64,000 nt of DNA from Kluyvera genomosp. 1 (GTDB lineage: Bacteria; Pseudomonadota; Gammaproteobacteria; Enterobacterales; Enterobacteriaceae): NCBI RefSeq assembly GCF_001266615.1, contig NZ_LGHZ01000021.1, forward strand, positions 62,001 to 126,000, read 5' to 3'. The position numbers and the translations under genes are program-made. A model generated the notes under the pieces. The model saw only the letters and a program-made list of their open reading frames with translations, was not told the DNA's origin and did no database searches. Shown piece by piece: positions 1-9,628 of the stretch; position 1 is the first letter of the stretch; each line of letters begins with the position of its first letter.

Positions 1-1
1 C

Positions 2-1336
2 ATCGATTGGCTTGAGGGCTTCCTGAAGGCCTTCAAGGGAACGATCATTTTCATCTCTCACGACCGTTCATTCATTCGTAACATGGCGACTCGTATCGTC
101 GATCTCGATCGCGGTAACCTGGTGACCTATCCGGGTAACTACGACCAGTACCTGCTGGAAAAAGAAGAAGCGCTGCGTGTTGAAGAACTGCAAAACGCCG
201 AATTCGATCGTAAGCTGGCGCAGGAAGAGGTATGGATTCGCCAGGGCATTAAAGCGCGCCGTACTCGTAACGAAGGTCGAGTTCGCGCGCTGAAAGCGAT
301 GCGTAATGAGCGTAGCGCACGTCGTGAAGTGATGGGCAGCGCGAAAATGCAGGTTGAAGAGGCCTCACGCTCCGGCAAAATTGTGTTCGAAATGGAAGAT
401 GTCAACTATCAGGTTGATGGCAAAGTGCTGGTGAGAGACTTCTCCGCGCAGGTGCAGCGTAGCGATAAAATTGCGCTGATTGGCCCGAACGGCTGCGGTA
501 AAACCACGCTGCTTAAGCTGATGCTGGGCCAACTGCAGGCCGATAGCGGGCGAATCCATGTAGGTACTAAGCTGGAAGTGGCTTACTTTGATCAGCACCG
601 TGCAGAGCTGGATCCGGACAAAACGGTGATGGATAACCTTGCGGAAGGCAAGCAAGAAGTGATGGTTAACGGTAAGCCGCGCCATGTACTGGGCTATCTA
701 CAGGACTTCCTGTTCCATCCTAAGCGGGCAATGACCCCGGTTCGCGCACTGTCCGGCGGTGAACGAAATCGTCTGCTGTTGGCCAGACTGTTCCTGAAGC
801 CAAGCAACCTGTTGATTCTCGATGAACCAACCAACGACCTGGATGTCGAAACGCTCGAACTGCTGGAAGAACTGATTGATGGCTACCAGGGAACCGTACT
901 GCTGGTGAGTCACGATCGTCAGTTTGTCGATAATACCGTGACGGAATGTTGGATCTTCGAGGGTGAAGGGCGTATTGGCCGCTATGTCGGCGGCTACCAC
1001 GATGCGCGTGGGCAGCAGGCTCAGTCTCAATCTCGACAGCAGGCCGTTGCGAAAAAAACTCCGGAAGCGGCCCAGCCGAAAGCAGAAACTGTCAAACGCA
1101 CAGCAACCAAATTAAGCTATAACCTGCAGCGCGAATTGGAACAGCTGCCGCAAAAGCTGGAAAAACTAGAAGCGGACCTGGAAGCATTGCAGCTACAGGT
1201 TGCTGATGCGACGTTCTTTAGCCAGCCTCATGACCATACCCAAAAGGTATTGGCTGATATGGCGCAAGCAGAGCAGGCGCTGGAAGAAGCGTTTGAACGA
1301 TGGGAATATCTGGAAGCGTTGAAAAACGGCGCCTGA
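2..1336 (+). CDS. uup: ABC-F ATPase Uup (5' end outside window)
   Basis: Uup is a cytosolic ABC-F protein with tandem ATPase domains and a C-terminal DNA-binding coiled coil, linked to ribosome function and to suppression of transposon excision. The frame is open from base 2. It starts in the H-switch of the first ATPase domain (ISHDRSF). The linker helices follow, then a complete second domain: Walker A GPNGCGKTT near base 484, signature LSGGE near 748, Walker B LLILDEPTNDLD near 814 and H-switch SHDRQF near 909. The last ~90 residues are a Glu/Leu/Gln-rich coiled coil typical of the Uup tail. About 190 N-terminal residues are missing. pqiA follows after 13 bp. Confidence 0.96.
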   Translation: MDWLEGFLKAFKGTIIFISHDRSFIRNMATRIVDLDRGNLVTYPGNYDQYLLEKEEALRVEELQNAEFDRKLAQEEVWIRQGIKARRTRNEGRVRALKAMRNERSARREVMGSAKMQVEEASRSGKIVFEMEDVNYQVDGKVLVRDFSAQVQRSDKIALIGPNGCGKTTLLKLMLGQLQADSGRIHVGTKLEVAYFDQHRAELDPDKTVMDNLAEGKQEVMVNGKPRHVLGYLQDFLFHPKRAMTPVRALSGGERNRLLLARLFLKPSNLLILDEPTNDLDVETLELLEELIDGYQGTVLLVSHDRQFVDNTVTECWIFEGEGRIGRYVGGYHDARGQQAQSQSRQQAVAKKTPEAAQPKAETVKRTATKLSYNLQRELEQLPQKLEKLEADLEALQLQVADATFFSQPHDHTQKVLADMAQAEQALEEAFERWEYLEALKNGA

Positions 1337-1349
1337 TTGAGGACTTTTC

Positions 1350-2609
1350 ATGTGCGAACAACATCATGCTGCGCAGCATATTCTGTGTTCACAGTGTGAC
1401 ATGCTGGTGGCGTTGCCGCACCTTGAGCACCGACATAAGGCGAATTGTCCGCGTTGTGGTACGACGCTGACCACATCGTGGGATGAACCAAGACGGCGCC
1501 CGACGGCGTACGTCCTGGTTGCGCTCTTTATGTTGGTTCTGGCCAACCTGTTTCCGTTTATCAGTATGAACGTGGCGGGTGTGAGCAGCGAAATTGAACT
1601 GCTGGAAATCCCCAGCGTCATGTTTTCTGAAGATTACGCCAGCCTCGGCACTTTTTTCCTGCTGTTTGTTCAACTGGTGCCGGCATTTTGCCTGATAACC
1701 ATTCTGTTGCTGGTGAATCAGGTCAGAATGCCCTACAGGCTTAAAACCTTCCTTGCGCGTATTTTGTTTACGCTCAAAACGTGGGGAATGGCGGAAATCT
1801 TCCTTGCTGGAGTACTGGTGAGCTTTGTGAAGCTGATGGCCTATGGTGATATTGGCGTCGGCAGCAGCTTCCTGCCCTGGTGTCTCTTTTGCTTACTCCA
1901 GTTGCGTACTTTTCAGTGCGTGGATCGACGCTGGCTGTGGGATGATATCGGTCCAATGCCTGTACTTTCGCAGCCGTTAAAGCCTGGAATCACCGGAATA
2001 CGGCAGGGGCTGCGTTCTTGCTCGTGCTGTACGGCAATTCTCCCTGCTGACCTGCATGAATGCCCGCGTTGTCACAGTAAAGGCCATGTCCGGCGTAAAA
2101 ACAGCCTGCAGTGGACCGTCGCGCTGCTGGTGACGTCAATTATGCTCTATCTCCCCGCCAACATCTTGCCGATTATGATTACCGATTTGCTGGGTGACAA
2201 AATGCCGTCGACCATTATTGCCGGCGTGATTTTATTGTGGAGTGAAGGATCGTATCCGGTGGCTATGGTGATTTTCATCGCCAGTATTATGGTCCCGACC
2301 CTGAAGATGATTGCTATTGCCTGGCTTTGTCTGGACGCGAACGGGCTTAAACGTCGTCATCAGGATAGCGAGCGAATGCACCTGATCTATGAAGTGGTGG
2401 AGTTCGTGGGGCGCTGGTCAATGATTGATGTCTTTGTCATTGCCGTGCTCTCTGCGCTGGTGCGTATTGGGGGATTAATGAATATCTATCCGGCAATCGG
2501 CGCGCTGATGTTTGCGCTGGTTGTCATAATGACCATGTTCTCAGCAATGACCTTTGATCCGCGACTGTCCTGGGATCGGGAACCTGAATCAAGCCATGAG
2601 GAGTCGTAA
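1350..2609 (+). CDS. pqiA: Paraquat-inducible inner-membrane protein PqiA
   Basis: PqiA is the inner-membrane partner of the PqiB MCE protein in envelope lipid trafficking. The 419 residues contain two repeated modules. Each starts with a cysteine zinc-ribbon (CSQCDMLVALPHLEHRHKANCPRCG near residues 15-38 in two halves; CSCCTAILPADLHECPRCHSKG near 225-245) followed by four hydrophobic helices. Length matches the E. coli protein (about 417 aa). A GAGGAC Shine-Dalgarno lies just before the ATG. pqiB starts 4 bp after the stop, so this is the first gene of pqiABC. The E. coli operon is SoxRS-inducible; no SoxS box was verified here. Confidence 0.95.
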   Translation: MCEQHHAAQHILCSQCDMLVALPHLEHRHKANCPRCGTTLTTSWDEPRRRPTAYVLVALFMLVLANLFPFISMNVAGVSSEIELLEIPSVMFSEDYASLGTFFLLFVQLVPAFCLITILLLVNQVRMPYRLKTFLARILFTLKTWGMAEIFLAGVLVSFVKLMAYGDIGVGSSFLPWCLFCLLQLRTFQCVDRRWLWDDIGPMPVLSQPLKPGITGIRQGLRSCSCCTAILPADLHECPRCHSKGHVRRKNSLQWTVALLVTSIMLYLPANILPIMITDLLGDKMPSTIIAGVILLWSEGSYPVAMVIFIASIMVPTLKMIAIAWLCLDANGLKRRHQDSERMHLIYEVVEFVGRWSMIDVFVIAVLSALVRIGGLMNIYPAIGALMFALVVIMTMFSAMTFDPRLSWDREPESSHEES

Positions 2610-2613
2610 TAGC

Positions 2614-4251
2614 ATGGAAACCAAGAGTGGGGAGGCAAACGTGCAGAAAGTGAAAAACTGGTCTCCCGTTTGGATCTTCCCGATCGTCACGGCGCTTATC
2701 GGCGCGTGGATCCTGTTTTACCACTACAGCCATCAGGGGCCGGAGGTGACGCTTATCACCACCAACGCTGAAGGGATTGAAGGGGGTAAAACCACGATCA
2801 AAAGTCGCAGTGTGGATGTCGGCGTGGTTGTCAGTACCACGTTAACTGACGATCTCACGCATGTGGAAATTAAAGCGCGGCTGAACTCCGGAATGGAGAA
2901 GCTGCTGCATAAAGACTCCGTGTTCTGGGTGGTGAAACCGCAAATTGGACGTGAAGGGATCAGTGGTCTTGGGACGTTGCTGTCCGGTGCATACATAGAG
3001 TTGCAGCCGGGTTCCAAAGGGGCGGAGCCTGGCAATTACCAGCTGCTTGATGCGCCACCGCTTGCGCCGCCGGATGCCAAAGGCATTCGCGTGGTGCTGG
3101 ATAGCAAAAAAGCAGGGCAGTTGAATCCCGGCGATCCCGTGCTATTCCGTGGTTATCGAGTAGGGTCAGTTGAAACCAGTACCTTTGATCCTAAAAACCG
3201 CAGTATCTCTTATCAGTTGTTTATCAGCGCACCGAATGATCGTCTGGTGACCAGCAACGTTCGTTTCTGGAAAGACAGCGGCGTGGCGGTTGATCTTACC
3301 TCTGCCGGGATGCGCGTGGAAATGGGATCGTTATCCACGTTGTTTAGCGGTGGCGTGAGTTTCGATGTGCCGGAAGGCGTCGATCTCGGTCAGCCTATTG
3401 CCGAGAAAACCGAATTTAAACTCTATGACGATCAGAAAAGTATTCAGGATTCGTTGTATACCCAGCACATTGATTATTTGATGTTCTTCAAAGATTCGGT
3501 TCGAGGTCTGCAGGTTGGCGCGCCGGTAGAGTTCCGCGGTATTCGTTTAGGTACGGTCGCCCAGGTTCCATACTTTGTTAAAGGGCTGCATCAATCGTTG
3601 ACCAGCGACTATCGTATACCGGTCAAAATCCAGATTGAGCCGGAACGTCTTGCCGCGCAGTTTGGTGAAAGCCCGGACATTCGAGGCCATCTGCCAGCGT
3701 TGATTGAACGTGGTCTGCGCGGATCGCTTAAAACCGGCAACCTGGTAACCGGTGCGCTGTACATTGACCTCGACTTCTATCCGAAAGAACCGCCGGTATC
3801 TAATGTGAAAGCATTTGATGGCGTGGCGATTATTCCTTCGGTGAGCGGTGGTCTGGCGCAGATTCAGCAGCGAGTCATGGAAACGCTGGATAAATTTAAC
3901 AATTTGCCGCTGACGCCGATGGTTGAACAGGCAACGAATACGCTGACTGAAAGCCAGAACACGATGCGCCGTCTGCAAACGACGCTGGATAATCTGAATA
4001 AGATCACTGCCAGCCAGTCGGCTCAACAGCTGCCAGCAGATATGCAAAAAACGCTACGTGAGCTCAATCGCAGTATGCAAGGCTTCCAGCCGGGCTCAGC
4101 GGCCTACAACAAAATGGTGGCAGATATGCAGCGCCTGGATCAGGTGCTACGTGAACTGCAGCCGGTGCTGAAGACGTTGAATGAGAAGAGCAATGCGCTG
4201 GTATTTGAAGCGAAGGATAAAAAAGATCCAGAGCCTAAGAGGGCGAAATGA
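2614..4251 (+). CDS. pqiB: MCE-domain intermembrane transport protein PqiB
   Basis: PqiB forms a periplasm-spanning MCE tube between inner membrane and outer-membrane partner. It has one N-terminal transmembrane helix (WIFPIVTALIGAWILFYH), then three MCE domains (near residues 40-130, 155-245 and 285-390) and a C-terminal helical coiled coil. An upstream in-frame ATG at 2554 lies inside pqiA. The ATG at 2614 was chosen because GAGGAG precedes it by about 10 nt and the 545-aa product matches the family length and N-terminus (METKSGEANVQKVKN). The stop overlaps the pqiC start as ATGA. Confidence 0.95.
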   Translation: METKSGEANVQKVKNWSPVWIFPIVTALIGAWILFYHYSHQGPEVTLITTNAEGIEGGKTTIKSRSVDVGVVVSTTLTDDLTHVEIKARLNSGMEKLLHKDSVFWVVKPQIGREGISGLGTLLSGAYIELQPGSKGAEPGNYQLLDAPPLAPPDAKGIRVVLDSKKAGQLNPGDPVLFRGYRVGSVETSTFDPKNRSISYQLFISAPNDRLVTSNVRFWKDSGVAVDLTSAGMRVEMGSLSTLFSGGVSFDVPEGVDLGQPIAEKTEFKLYDDQKSIQDSLYTQHIDYLMFFKDSVRGLQVGAPVEFRGIRLGTVAQVPYFVKGLHQSLTSDYRIPVKIQIEPERLAAQFGESPDIRGHLPALIERGLRGSLKTGNLVTGALYIDLDFYPKEPPVSNVKAFDGVAIIPSVSGGLAQIQQRVMETLDKFNNLPLTPMVEQATNTLTESQNTMRRLQTTLDNLNKITASQSAQQLPADMQKTLRELNRSMQGFQPGSAAYNKMVADMQRLDQVLRELQPVLKTLNEKSNALVFEAKDKKDPEPKRAK

Positions 4252-4814
4252 TGAAAAAGTGGTTAGCACTGGCTGCGGCTTGCCTGTTGGCAGCCTGCAG
4301 CAGCGGCGGGGAGAACAAAACCTATTATCAGCTGCCGCTGGCGACAGGAACTGTACAAAATGGCACAAGCACCAGCCAACGCATGCTGTGGGTTGAACAA
4401 GTCAGCGTGCCTGATTTTCTTGCGGGCAGCGGCGTGGTCTATCAGACCAGCGATGTTCAGTATGTGATTGCCAGCAATAACCTCTGGGCTAGCCCGCTGG
4501 ATCAACAGCTGCGTACCACGCTGGTTTCTAACCTGAGTAATCAGCTACCGGGCTGGGTAGTATCATCCCAGCCTTTAGGCAGCGACCAGGACACCCTGAA
4601 CGTTTCTGTGACGGGTTTCCATGGGCGATTTGACGGTAAGGTGGTGGTGAGTGGTGAATGGTTGCTCAATCATCAGGGCCAACTGACCAAGCGTCCGTTC
4701 CATATTGAAATGGCTCAGCAGCAAGATGGATATGATGCGATGGTGAAAGTGTTGGCCCAGGCCTGGAGCCAGGAAGCGGCCTCTATCGCGCAGATTATCA
4801 ATCGCCACCCATAA
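4248..4814 (+). CDS. pqiC: Outer-membrane lipoprotein PqiC (YmbA)
   Basis: PqiC anchors the PqiABC system at the outer membrane. The N-terminus is a lipoprotein signal with lipobox LAAC (Cys about residue 17), followed by the ABC-type transport auxiliary fold with conserved YYQLP, WVEQVSVPDFL and ASPLDQQLR segments. It has 188 residues against 187 in E. coli. The start overlaps the pqiB stop by 4 nt (ATGA), indicating translational coupling. A second ATG is directly adjacent at 4251. A strong intrinsic terminator follows. Confidence 0.94.
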   Translation: MMKKWLALAAACLLAACSSGGENKTYYQLPLATGTVQNGTSTSQRMLWVEQVSVPDFLAGSGVVYQTSDVQYVIASNNLWASPLDQQLRTTLVSNLSNQLPGWVVSSQPLGSDQDTLNVSVTGFHGRFDGKVVVSGEWLLNHQGQLTKRPFHIEMAQQQDGYDAMVKVLAQAWSQEAASIAQIINRHP

Positions 4815-4835
4815 ATAGAATTAATTGTTCTAAGG

Positions 4836-4871
4836 GCCGTCGTCGGTGCAAAACCGACGGCGGTTTTTTTA
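4836..4871 (+). terminator. Rho-independent terminator after pqiABC
   Basis: An 11-bp GC-rich stem (CCGTCGTCGGT / ACCGACGGCGG, one G-T pair) around a GCAAA loop is followed by seven T residues, just after the pqiC stop. Confidence 0.9.
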
Positions 4872-4969
4872 TGTCTGGCTTCAACTGGTTACTTATGCCA
4901 CATCACGTTTTTTGTACAAATGAACTTCTTATTAGCTCACAAATATGACATTGGTATGAATTCTGCGCA

Positions 4970-4998
4970 TTGACGGGACTCTTTTTTAGCGGTATTCG
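4970..4998 (+). promoter_or_regulatory. Candidate sigma-70 promoter of rmf
   Basis: TTGACG and TATTCG are separated by 17 bp, about 75 bp before the rmf start in an otherwise empty interval. rmf is stationary-phase and ppGpp-regulated in E. coli. The box match is only moderate. Confidence 0.35.
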
Positions 4999-5069
4999 TA
5001 TTATGTGGTCGCATACTTTGTGACCACTGTTTTCTTTTCCACCAGACCAAGATATGAGGGAAACGAGGC

Positions 5070-5237
5070 ATGAAGAGACAAAAAAGAGATCGCCTGGATC
5101 GGGCACATCAGCGTGGATACCAGGCCGGGATTACCGGACGGTCGAAAGAAATGTGTCCCTACCAGACCATTAACCAGAGGTCTCACTGGCTGGGAGGCTG
5201 GCGAGAGGCCATGGAGGACAGGGCAGTAGTTGCCTGA
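5070..5237 (+). CDS. rmf: Ribosome modulation factor
   Basis: Rmf dimerises 70S ribosomes into inactive 100S particles in stationary phase. The 55-residue basic protein has the family hallmarks GYQAG, GRSKEMCPYQT and WLGGWREAM, and equals the E. coli length. A strong GAGG Shine-Dalgarno sits about 5 nt before the ATG. It stands alone between two terminators and converges with fabA. Confidence 0.96.
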   Translation: MKRQKRDRLDRAHQRGYQAGITGRSKEMCPYQTINQRSHWLGGWREAMEDRAVVA

Positions 5238-5250
5238 CACTGTCTCTTTA

Positions 5251-5280
5251 AAAAGAAACCTCCGCATTGCGGAGGTTTCG
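5251..5280. terminator. Bidirectional terminator between rmf and fabA
   Basis: A 10-bp perfect stem AAACCTCCGC / GCGGAGGTTT around ATT (5256-5278). The minus-strand reading has a good T tract (TTTCTTTTTAAA), so it mainly serves fabA. The plus side has CCTTTTG. Confidence 0.85.
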
Positions 5281-5334
5281 CCTTTTGATTCACAACACTT
5301 ATTTACCGTCAGCCAGGGCTGACGACAAGTCGTA

Positions 5335-5853
5335 TTAGAATGCAGAAGTATCCTGGAACAGACCCACTTTCAGATCGTTCGCGGTGTAGATCAGACGACC
5401 GTCAACCAGAACTTCGCCATCCGCCAGGCCCATGATCAGACGACGGTTAACGACACGTTTGAAGTGGATACGATAGGTCACTTTTTTTGCCGTTGGCAGA
5501 ACCTGACCGGTGAATTTCACTTCACCTACACCGAGCGCACGGCCTTTGCCTTCACCGCCCAGCCAGCCCAGGTAGAAACCAACCAGCTGCCACATTGCAT
5601 CCAGACCCAGACAGCCTGGCATCACTGGATCGCCGATAAAGTGACAACCGAAGAACCACAGGTCCGGATTGATATCGAGCTCAGCTTCAACATAACCTTT
5701 GTCAAAGTTGCCGCCGGTTTCGGTCATTTTAATGACACGATCCATCATCAGCATGCTCGGAGCAGGTAACTGTGGGCCTTTTGCGCCAAACAGTTCACCG
5801 CGACCAGAGGCAAGAAGGTCTTCTTTTGTATAGGATTCGCGTTTATCTACCAT
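5335..5853 (-). CDS. fabA: 3-hydroxydecanoyl-ACP dehydratase/isomerase FabA
   Basis: FabA dehydrates 3-hydroxydecanoyl-ACP and isomerises the trans-2 product to cis-3, the entry step of anaerobic unsaturated fatty-acid synthesis. The 172 residues equal the E. coli length. The catalytic His71 is in [12 protein letters not shown] and Asp85 in LGLDAMWQL, counting Met as 1. FabR- and FadR-like sites lie directly upstream, matching the known dual control of fabA (FadR activation, FabR repression). Confidence 0.97.
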   Translation of the reverse strand: MVDKRESYTKEDLLASGRGELFGAKGPQLPAPSMLMMDRVIKMTETGGNFDKGYVEAELDINPDLWFFGCHFIGDPVMPGCLGLDAMWQLVGFYLGWLGGEGKGRALGVGEVKFTGQVLPTAKKVTYRIHFKRVVNRRLIMGLADGEVLVDGRLIYTANDLKVGLFQDTSAF

Positions 5854-5892
5854 GTTTTAAGTAAGCCTTATTTTAAGTTCGGAACGCAGGAT

Positions 5893-5910
5893 AGCTAACA
5901 CGTGTACGCT
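5893..5910 (-). promoter_or_regulatory. FabR-type operator upstream of fabA
   Basis: Minus strand reads AGCGTACACGTGTTAGCT, which matches the FabR palindrome known from fabA and fabB promoters. It is 40 bp upstream of the fabA ATG. The match is by eye, without scoring. Confidence 0.65.
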
Positions 5911-5927
5911 GAACAAGTCCGATCAGT
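5909..5927 (-). promoter_or_regulatory. FadR-type activator site upstream of fabA
   Basis: Minus strand CTGATCGGACTTGTTCAG resembles the FadR site of E. coli fabA, abuts the FabR site and overlaps the ycbZ stop codon. Confidence 0.55.
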
Positions 5928-7683
5928 TGGATTGCGAACGGTTTAGCCAGCGTAACGGCCATGGATAACGGTGGCGAGGCTCTTGCTGCATGGCCTGTGC
6001 AATGCGTTCCTGAATCGTTTGCAATAGCGTCTGCCCTTCACCATCCCAGTTGAGCTGCGTCAGAAGCGGCAAGGCATCGCCGACATCGTCGATAGCCCAG
6101 ATGGAAAACGCACCCGCTTCTACTGCTTCCTGTACTTCATTAGAGAGGCTCAGGTGGCGGACGTTAGCAGAAGGAATGATGACCCCCTGCTTGCCGCTTA
6201 AGCCGCGTTGTGCACAGATAGCAAAGAAGCCTTCAATTTTCTCATTCAGACCACCAACGGGTTGCGCACGACCAAATTGATCGACGGAACCCGTCATCGC
6301 AATACTTTGGTTGATTGGTACGTTAGCGAGAGCACTGATGAGAGCGCACAGTTCGGCCATAGAGGCGCTGTCGCCATCAACTTCACTGTATGACTGCTCA
6401 AACGTCAGCGACGCAGAGAACGGGAGCTGTTGCTCTAGATCGAGCTCTGCCATCAGGAAGGCCTGCATCAACATCATGCCTTTCGCATGGATGTTGCCGC
6501 CCAGCTCAGCTTTACGCTCAACGTCGGTAAACTCCCCATCACCGATGTGTACCACACAGGTAATACGCGATGGCTCACCAAACGGGCGAGGGTGGCCTGG
6601 GAAATCAATGACGGAAAGGGCGTTGATCTGGCCGATACATTCGCCTTCAGTCTCAATCAGGATCTGTTCCAGCAGGATTTCATCCTGCATCCGCTCAGCC
6701 AGGAAACCTTCACGCCACTGACGTTGCACCAGCATCGTTTTGAGCTGTTCTGCATTGATGACATCGTTGTCCGTAAACGGAGCGGCTTCTCGTAGCTGGC
6801 GAGCAATCCACAGAGGGCAAAGGGGCATGATTTCCTGATCGCCGCTGTCTCGAGCGCCTTCCTGCATCAGCAGCGGCCACGCGTCGGCAGCTAGGCCTGG
6901 CAGGGATTTCTCACGGGCGATGCTCCAAACCCACTGACACCACTGTTTAAGCGTTTCTTCATCGCTGATTTGCAAGTTGTCTTCAAACTCGCTGTAGAGT
7001 GATGTTTCTGCCAGCTCCGGTTCCATTTCCTCGAAATCCGCCAACGAATCACGATCGCCCATCAGCACGACTTTAAGGGATAGGGGCATCGAAGGGATGC
7101 TAACCGGAAGGGGGCGCGCATCGTCGAAGGTCAGCCAGTCAAAGCGCTGCTGGGATATTAGGTTTTTTAAGCGCATCCATAAAAGCGGCTGTGCCATGAG
7201 AGTACGCAGCGACAGTATTAAAATACCGCCGTTGGCTTGATGAACTAAACCAGGTTGTAGGGTGATTTCACCATTGAACTGGCGTACGCAGCCAAAAAGC
7301 TGTTCAGCTTCAATCCAATCCGCATAGATTACCGGGCCGGTGCTGGCAAAATTGTCGTCAGCATTGCTTGCTGGAATGGCCGTAATCTTGCTGCCATTTA
7401 CCTGATAATTAACACCCGTTAGGGTAGCTTCAGGAGTATCACGTAAAGATAGTGTTGTCTGGGTGAGTAGCTGCAGGTACTCTTTTTCTTCTGGCGCTTT
7501 GACCAGCAAGAAAGGGGAGATACCCTGCGGGTGCAGGAACTGCTCCAGCGCGTAATGTAAACGCGACTGCAGCTCGCTGAATAAGGAATCGTTTTCTGAG
7601 GCCAGCTCAGGCTGGGCAAATAGCGGCTGAAATGCTTCAGTCGCGGGGGCGAGAAAGCGCCGGGAAAGAGTATTTATAGTCAA
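5923..7683 (-). CDS. ycbZ: Lon-like protease YcbZ (LonH)
   Basis: A 586-residue Lon-family protein of E. coli length. The N-terminal region has no Walker A recognisable to me. The C-terminal Lon protease domain has the catalytic Ser in GDSASMAEL (about residue 438) and the catalytic Lys in GGLNEKIEGFF (about residue 481), so the Ser-Lys dyad is intact. It lies directly upstream of fabA on the same strand, with only the fabA regulatory interval between. Substrates are not evident from sequence. Confidence 0.93.
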   Translation of the reverse strand: MTINTLSRRFLAPATEAFQPLFAQPELASENDSLFSELQSRLHYALEQFLHPQGISPFLLVKAPEEKEYLQLLTQTTLSLRDTPEATLTGVNYQVNGSKITAIPASNADDNFASTGPVIYADWIEAEQLFGCVRQFNGEITLQPGLVHQANGGILILSLRTLMAQPLLWMRLKNLISQQRFDWLTFDDARPLPVSIPSMPLSLKVVLMGDRDSLADFEEMEPELAETSLYSEFEDNLQISDEETLKQWCQWVWSIAREKSLPGLAADAWPLLMQEGARDSGDQEIMPLCPLWIARQLREAAPFTDNDVINAEQLKTMLVQRQWREGFLAERMQDEILLEQILIETEGECIGQINALSVIDFPGHPRPFGEPSRITCVVHIGDGEFTDVERKAELGGNIHAKGMMLMQAFLMAELDLEQQLPFSASLTFEQSYSEVDGDSASMAELCALISALANVPINQSIAMTGSVDQFGRAQPVGGLNEKIEGFFAICAQRGLSGKQGVIIPSANVRHLSLSNEVQEAVEAGAFSIWAIDDVGDALPLLTQLNWDGEGQTLLQTIQERIAQAMQQEPRHRYPWPLRWLNRSQSN

Positions 7684-7867
7684 TGTCGCTATTTTTAGTC
7701 AGATGTAAAGTGCGTGATTATACCTGATGCCAACGGGAAGCTCACGGATAATAGGGAAGTATCTTCGGACGTTGGCCCATTACGTATCACAGTTGCAGAT
7801 TTCTTCTCAGCACATTGAGAAAAAACTGTTATTCTGAAAAGAGTTACACGGTCACACTGAGATCGCA

Positions 7868-8323
7868 ATGAAATATCAACAACTGGAAAATCTTGAAAGC
7901 GGCTGGAAGTGGAAATACCTGGTTAAAAAGCACCGGGAAGGTGAACCTATCACTCGCTACATTGAAGCCAGCGCCGCACAAGAGGCCGTCGATGTTTTGC
8001 TCAAACTAGAGCATGAACCGGTTCAGGTGCATGATTGGATTGACCAGCATATTAATCCACATCTGGTTAACCGGATGAAGCAGACGATTCGTGCACGCCG
8101 TAAGCGCCATTTTAATGCAGAGCACCAGCATACTCGCAAGAAGTCTATCGATCTTGAGTTTGCCGTTTGGCAACGGCTGGCAGGTTTAGCGCAACGTCGT
8201 GGAAAAACGTTATCCGAAACTGTCGTCCAACTGATTGAAGATGCCGAGAATAAAGAAAAGTATGCAACCAAGATGTCCAGCCTTAAGCAGGATCTCGAGG
8301 CCATGCTGGGCAAAGACAAGTAA
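7868..8323 (+). CDS. matP: Macrodomain Ter organiser MatP
   Basis: MatP binds matS sites in the terminus macrodomain, condenses it and links it to the divisome. The 151 residues have the family N-terminus ([21 protein letters not shown] in two overlapping halves), a basic four-helix DNA-binding part with [21 protein letters not shown], and a ribbon-helix-helix plus coiled-coil C-terminus. It is divergent from ycbZ and ends at the terminator shared with ompA. Confidence 0.95.
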   Translation: MKYQQLENLESGWKWKYLVKKHREGEPITRYIEASAAQEAVDVLLKLEHEPVQVHDWIDQHINPHLVNRMKQTIRARRKRHFNAEHQHTRKKSIDLEFAVWQRLAGLAQRRGKTLSETVVQLIEDAENKEKYATKMSSLKQDLEAMLGKDK

Positions 8324-8363
8324 GCGTATTCAGATGTCGCTTGTCGCCACAAAAACTATAGTT

Positions 8364-8396
8364 AAAAAAAAACCCCGCAGTGCGGGGTTTTTTATT
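8364..8396. terminator. Bidirectional terminator between matP and ompA
   Basis: An 11-bp stem AAAACCCCGCA / TGCGGGGTTTT with one-base centre. There are A-tracts on one side and T-tracts on the other, so it can act in both directions for the convergent genes. Confidence 0.92.
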
Positions 8397-8406
8397 AGAC
8401 GATAAC

Positions 8407-9462
8407 TTAAGCCTGAGGCTGAGTTACAACGTCTTTGCTACCTTTAACTTCGATCTCAACGCGACGATCTGGTGCCAGGCAGTCGATCAGCGCAGCTTTC
8501 GCTTTCACGCCATCACAGGTGCTGCCGGTAACTGGGTTAGATTTACCCATGCCACGTGCGGAGATTTTGTCAGAAGGGATACCTTTAGATACCAGGTAGT
8601 CAACTACGGACTGAGCACGTTTCTCGGACAGACCCTGGTTGTAAGCGTCAGAACCGATGCGGTCAGTGAAGCCCAGAACGACTACGGAACCGTCTTTCGG
8701 ATCCAGGTTGCTCAGCTGGCTGTACATCTGATCCAGAGCCTGCTTACCTTCTGGTTTCAGGGTAGCTTTGTTGAAGTTGAACAGAACGTCAGACTTCAGA
8801 GTGAAGTGTTTGGTCTGTACTTCTGGAGCTGGAGCTGGAGCTGGAGCGATTACTGGAGCCGCTGCATCCTGCTGGCCGAAACGGTAGGAAACGCCTACGC
8901 TCAGCATGCCGTTGTCAGGACGAACACCAACGGTGTTTGCGTCGCCGATGTTGTTAACCCACTGGTATTCCAGACGGGTAGCGATGTCACGAGTCACAGC
9001 CCACTCAACGCCGCCAGCGAATACTGGGGAAACGCCGGTGTCGTGGTGATCGCCAGCGATGTTGTTGCTGGAGTCAGCACGCCATACCATACCACCCAGA
9101 CGAGTATAGATGTCCAGATCGTCAGTGATTGGGTAACCCAGTTTAGCGGTCAGCTGAACGCCTTGAGCTTTCAGAGCACCGTTAGTCTGGCTACCGGTGT
9201 ATTCCATACGGCCCAACCAGTCGTAACCCATTTCGAAACCAACGTACGGGTTAACCTGGTAGCCACCGAACGCGCCTGCGCCCAGCTGGCTGTTATGGGT
9301 AGAACCGTTGTTGTTCAGGTCACTCTGGTACCAGCCAGTGTCATGGAACTGAGACCAGCCCAGTTTACCACCAGCATACCAGGTGTTGTCTTGCGGAGCG
9401 GCCTGCGCTACAGAAGCGAAGCCTGCCAGTGCCACTGCAATCGCGATAGCTGTCTTTTTCAT
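8407..9462 (-). CDS. ompA: Outer-membrane porin A
   Basis: OmpA is an eight-stranded barrel tethered to peptidoglycan. Residues 1-21 are a signal peptide ending AQA. The barrel covers about 22-195, a Pro/Ala hinge (APAPAPAPE) follows, and the C-terminal OmpA domain has the diaminopimelate-binding Asp and Arg in [11 protein letters not shown] and LSEKRAQSV. The two periplasmic cysteines are in STCDGV and IDCLAPDRR. The start at 9462 is fixed by GAGG and the [10 protein letters not shown] signal; the upstream frame extension is 5' UTR. The product is 351 aa (E. coli 346), with longer and different exposed loops (for example [15 protein letters not shown]). Confidence 0.97.
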   Translation of the reverse strand: MKKTAIAIAVALAGFASVAQAAPQDNTWYAGGKLGWSQFHDTGWYQSDLNNNGSTHNSQLGAGAFGGYQVNPYVGFEMGYDWLGRMEYTGSQTNGALKAQGVQLTAKLGYPITDDLDIYTRLGGMVWRADSSNNIAGDHHDTGVSPVFAGGVEWAVTRDIATRLEYQWVNNIGDANTVGVRPDNGMLSVGVSYRFGQQDAAAPVIAPAPAPAPEVQTKHFTLKSDVLFNFNKATLKPEGKQALDQMYSQLSNLDPKDGSVVVLGFTDRIGSDAYNQGLSEKRAQSVVDYLVSKGIPSDKISARGMGKSNPVTGSTCDGVKAKAALIDCLAPDRRVEIEVKGSKDVVTQPQA

Positions 9463-9593
9463 TTTTTGCGCCTCGTTATCATCCAAAATTTGCCATGAAG
9501 TTCTAAATAGACTCACGGTTAAATCCTTCCACCGGGGTGTGGCTTAGTGAATTACTTAGCAGATATCTGCGGTGTAAGCTGAGCACCCCTGGC
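9463..9593 (-). promoter_or_regulatory. Long structured ompA 5' UTR
   Basis: Starting from the GCCAGGGGTGCTC sequence (minus strand, about 9593), the leader is about 130 nt, as in E. coli, where hairpins stabilise the mRNA and MicA and Hfq bind near the Shine-Dalgarno. The GGATTTAACCGTG and GATAACGAGGCGCAAAAA blocks are conserved. Confidence 0.75.
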
Positions 9594-9600
9594 GATGTAA

Positions 9601-9628
9601 AGTCTACAACGTCGTTCGAAACTTACAA
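9601..9628 (-). promoter_or_regulatory. ompA promoter
   Basis: Minus strand TTGTAA (9623-9628), 16-bp spacer, TAGACT (9601-9606), with the start expected about 8 nt downstream, at the GCCAGGGG leader known from E. coli ompA. Confidence 0.7.

Noticed and set aside
7684..7867. matS site near matP
   Set aside because: I found no GTGACRNYGTCAC sequence in the interval by eye.
8380..9498. 372-codon open frame on the plus strand opposite ompA
   Set aside because: It is antisense to the highly conserved ompA gene, has biased composition and no ribosome site; it is a codon-bias shadow.
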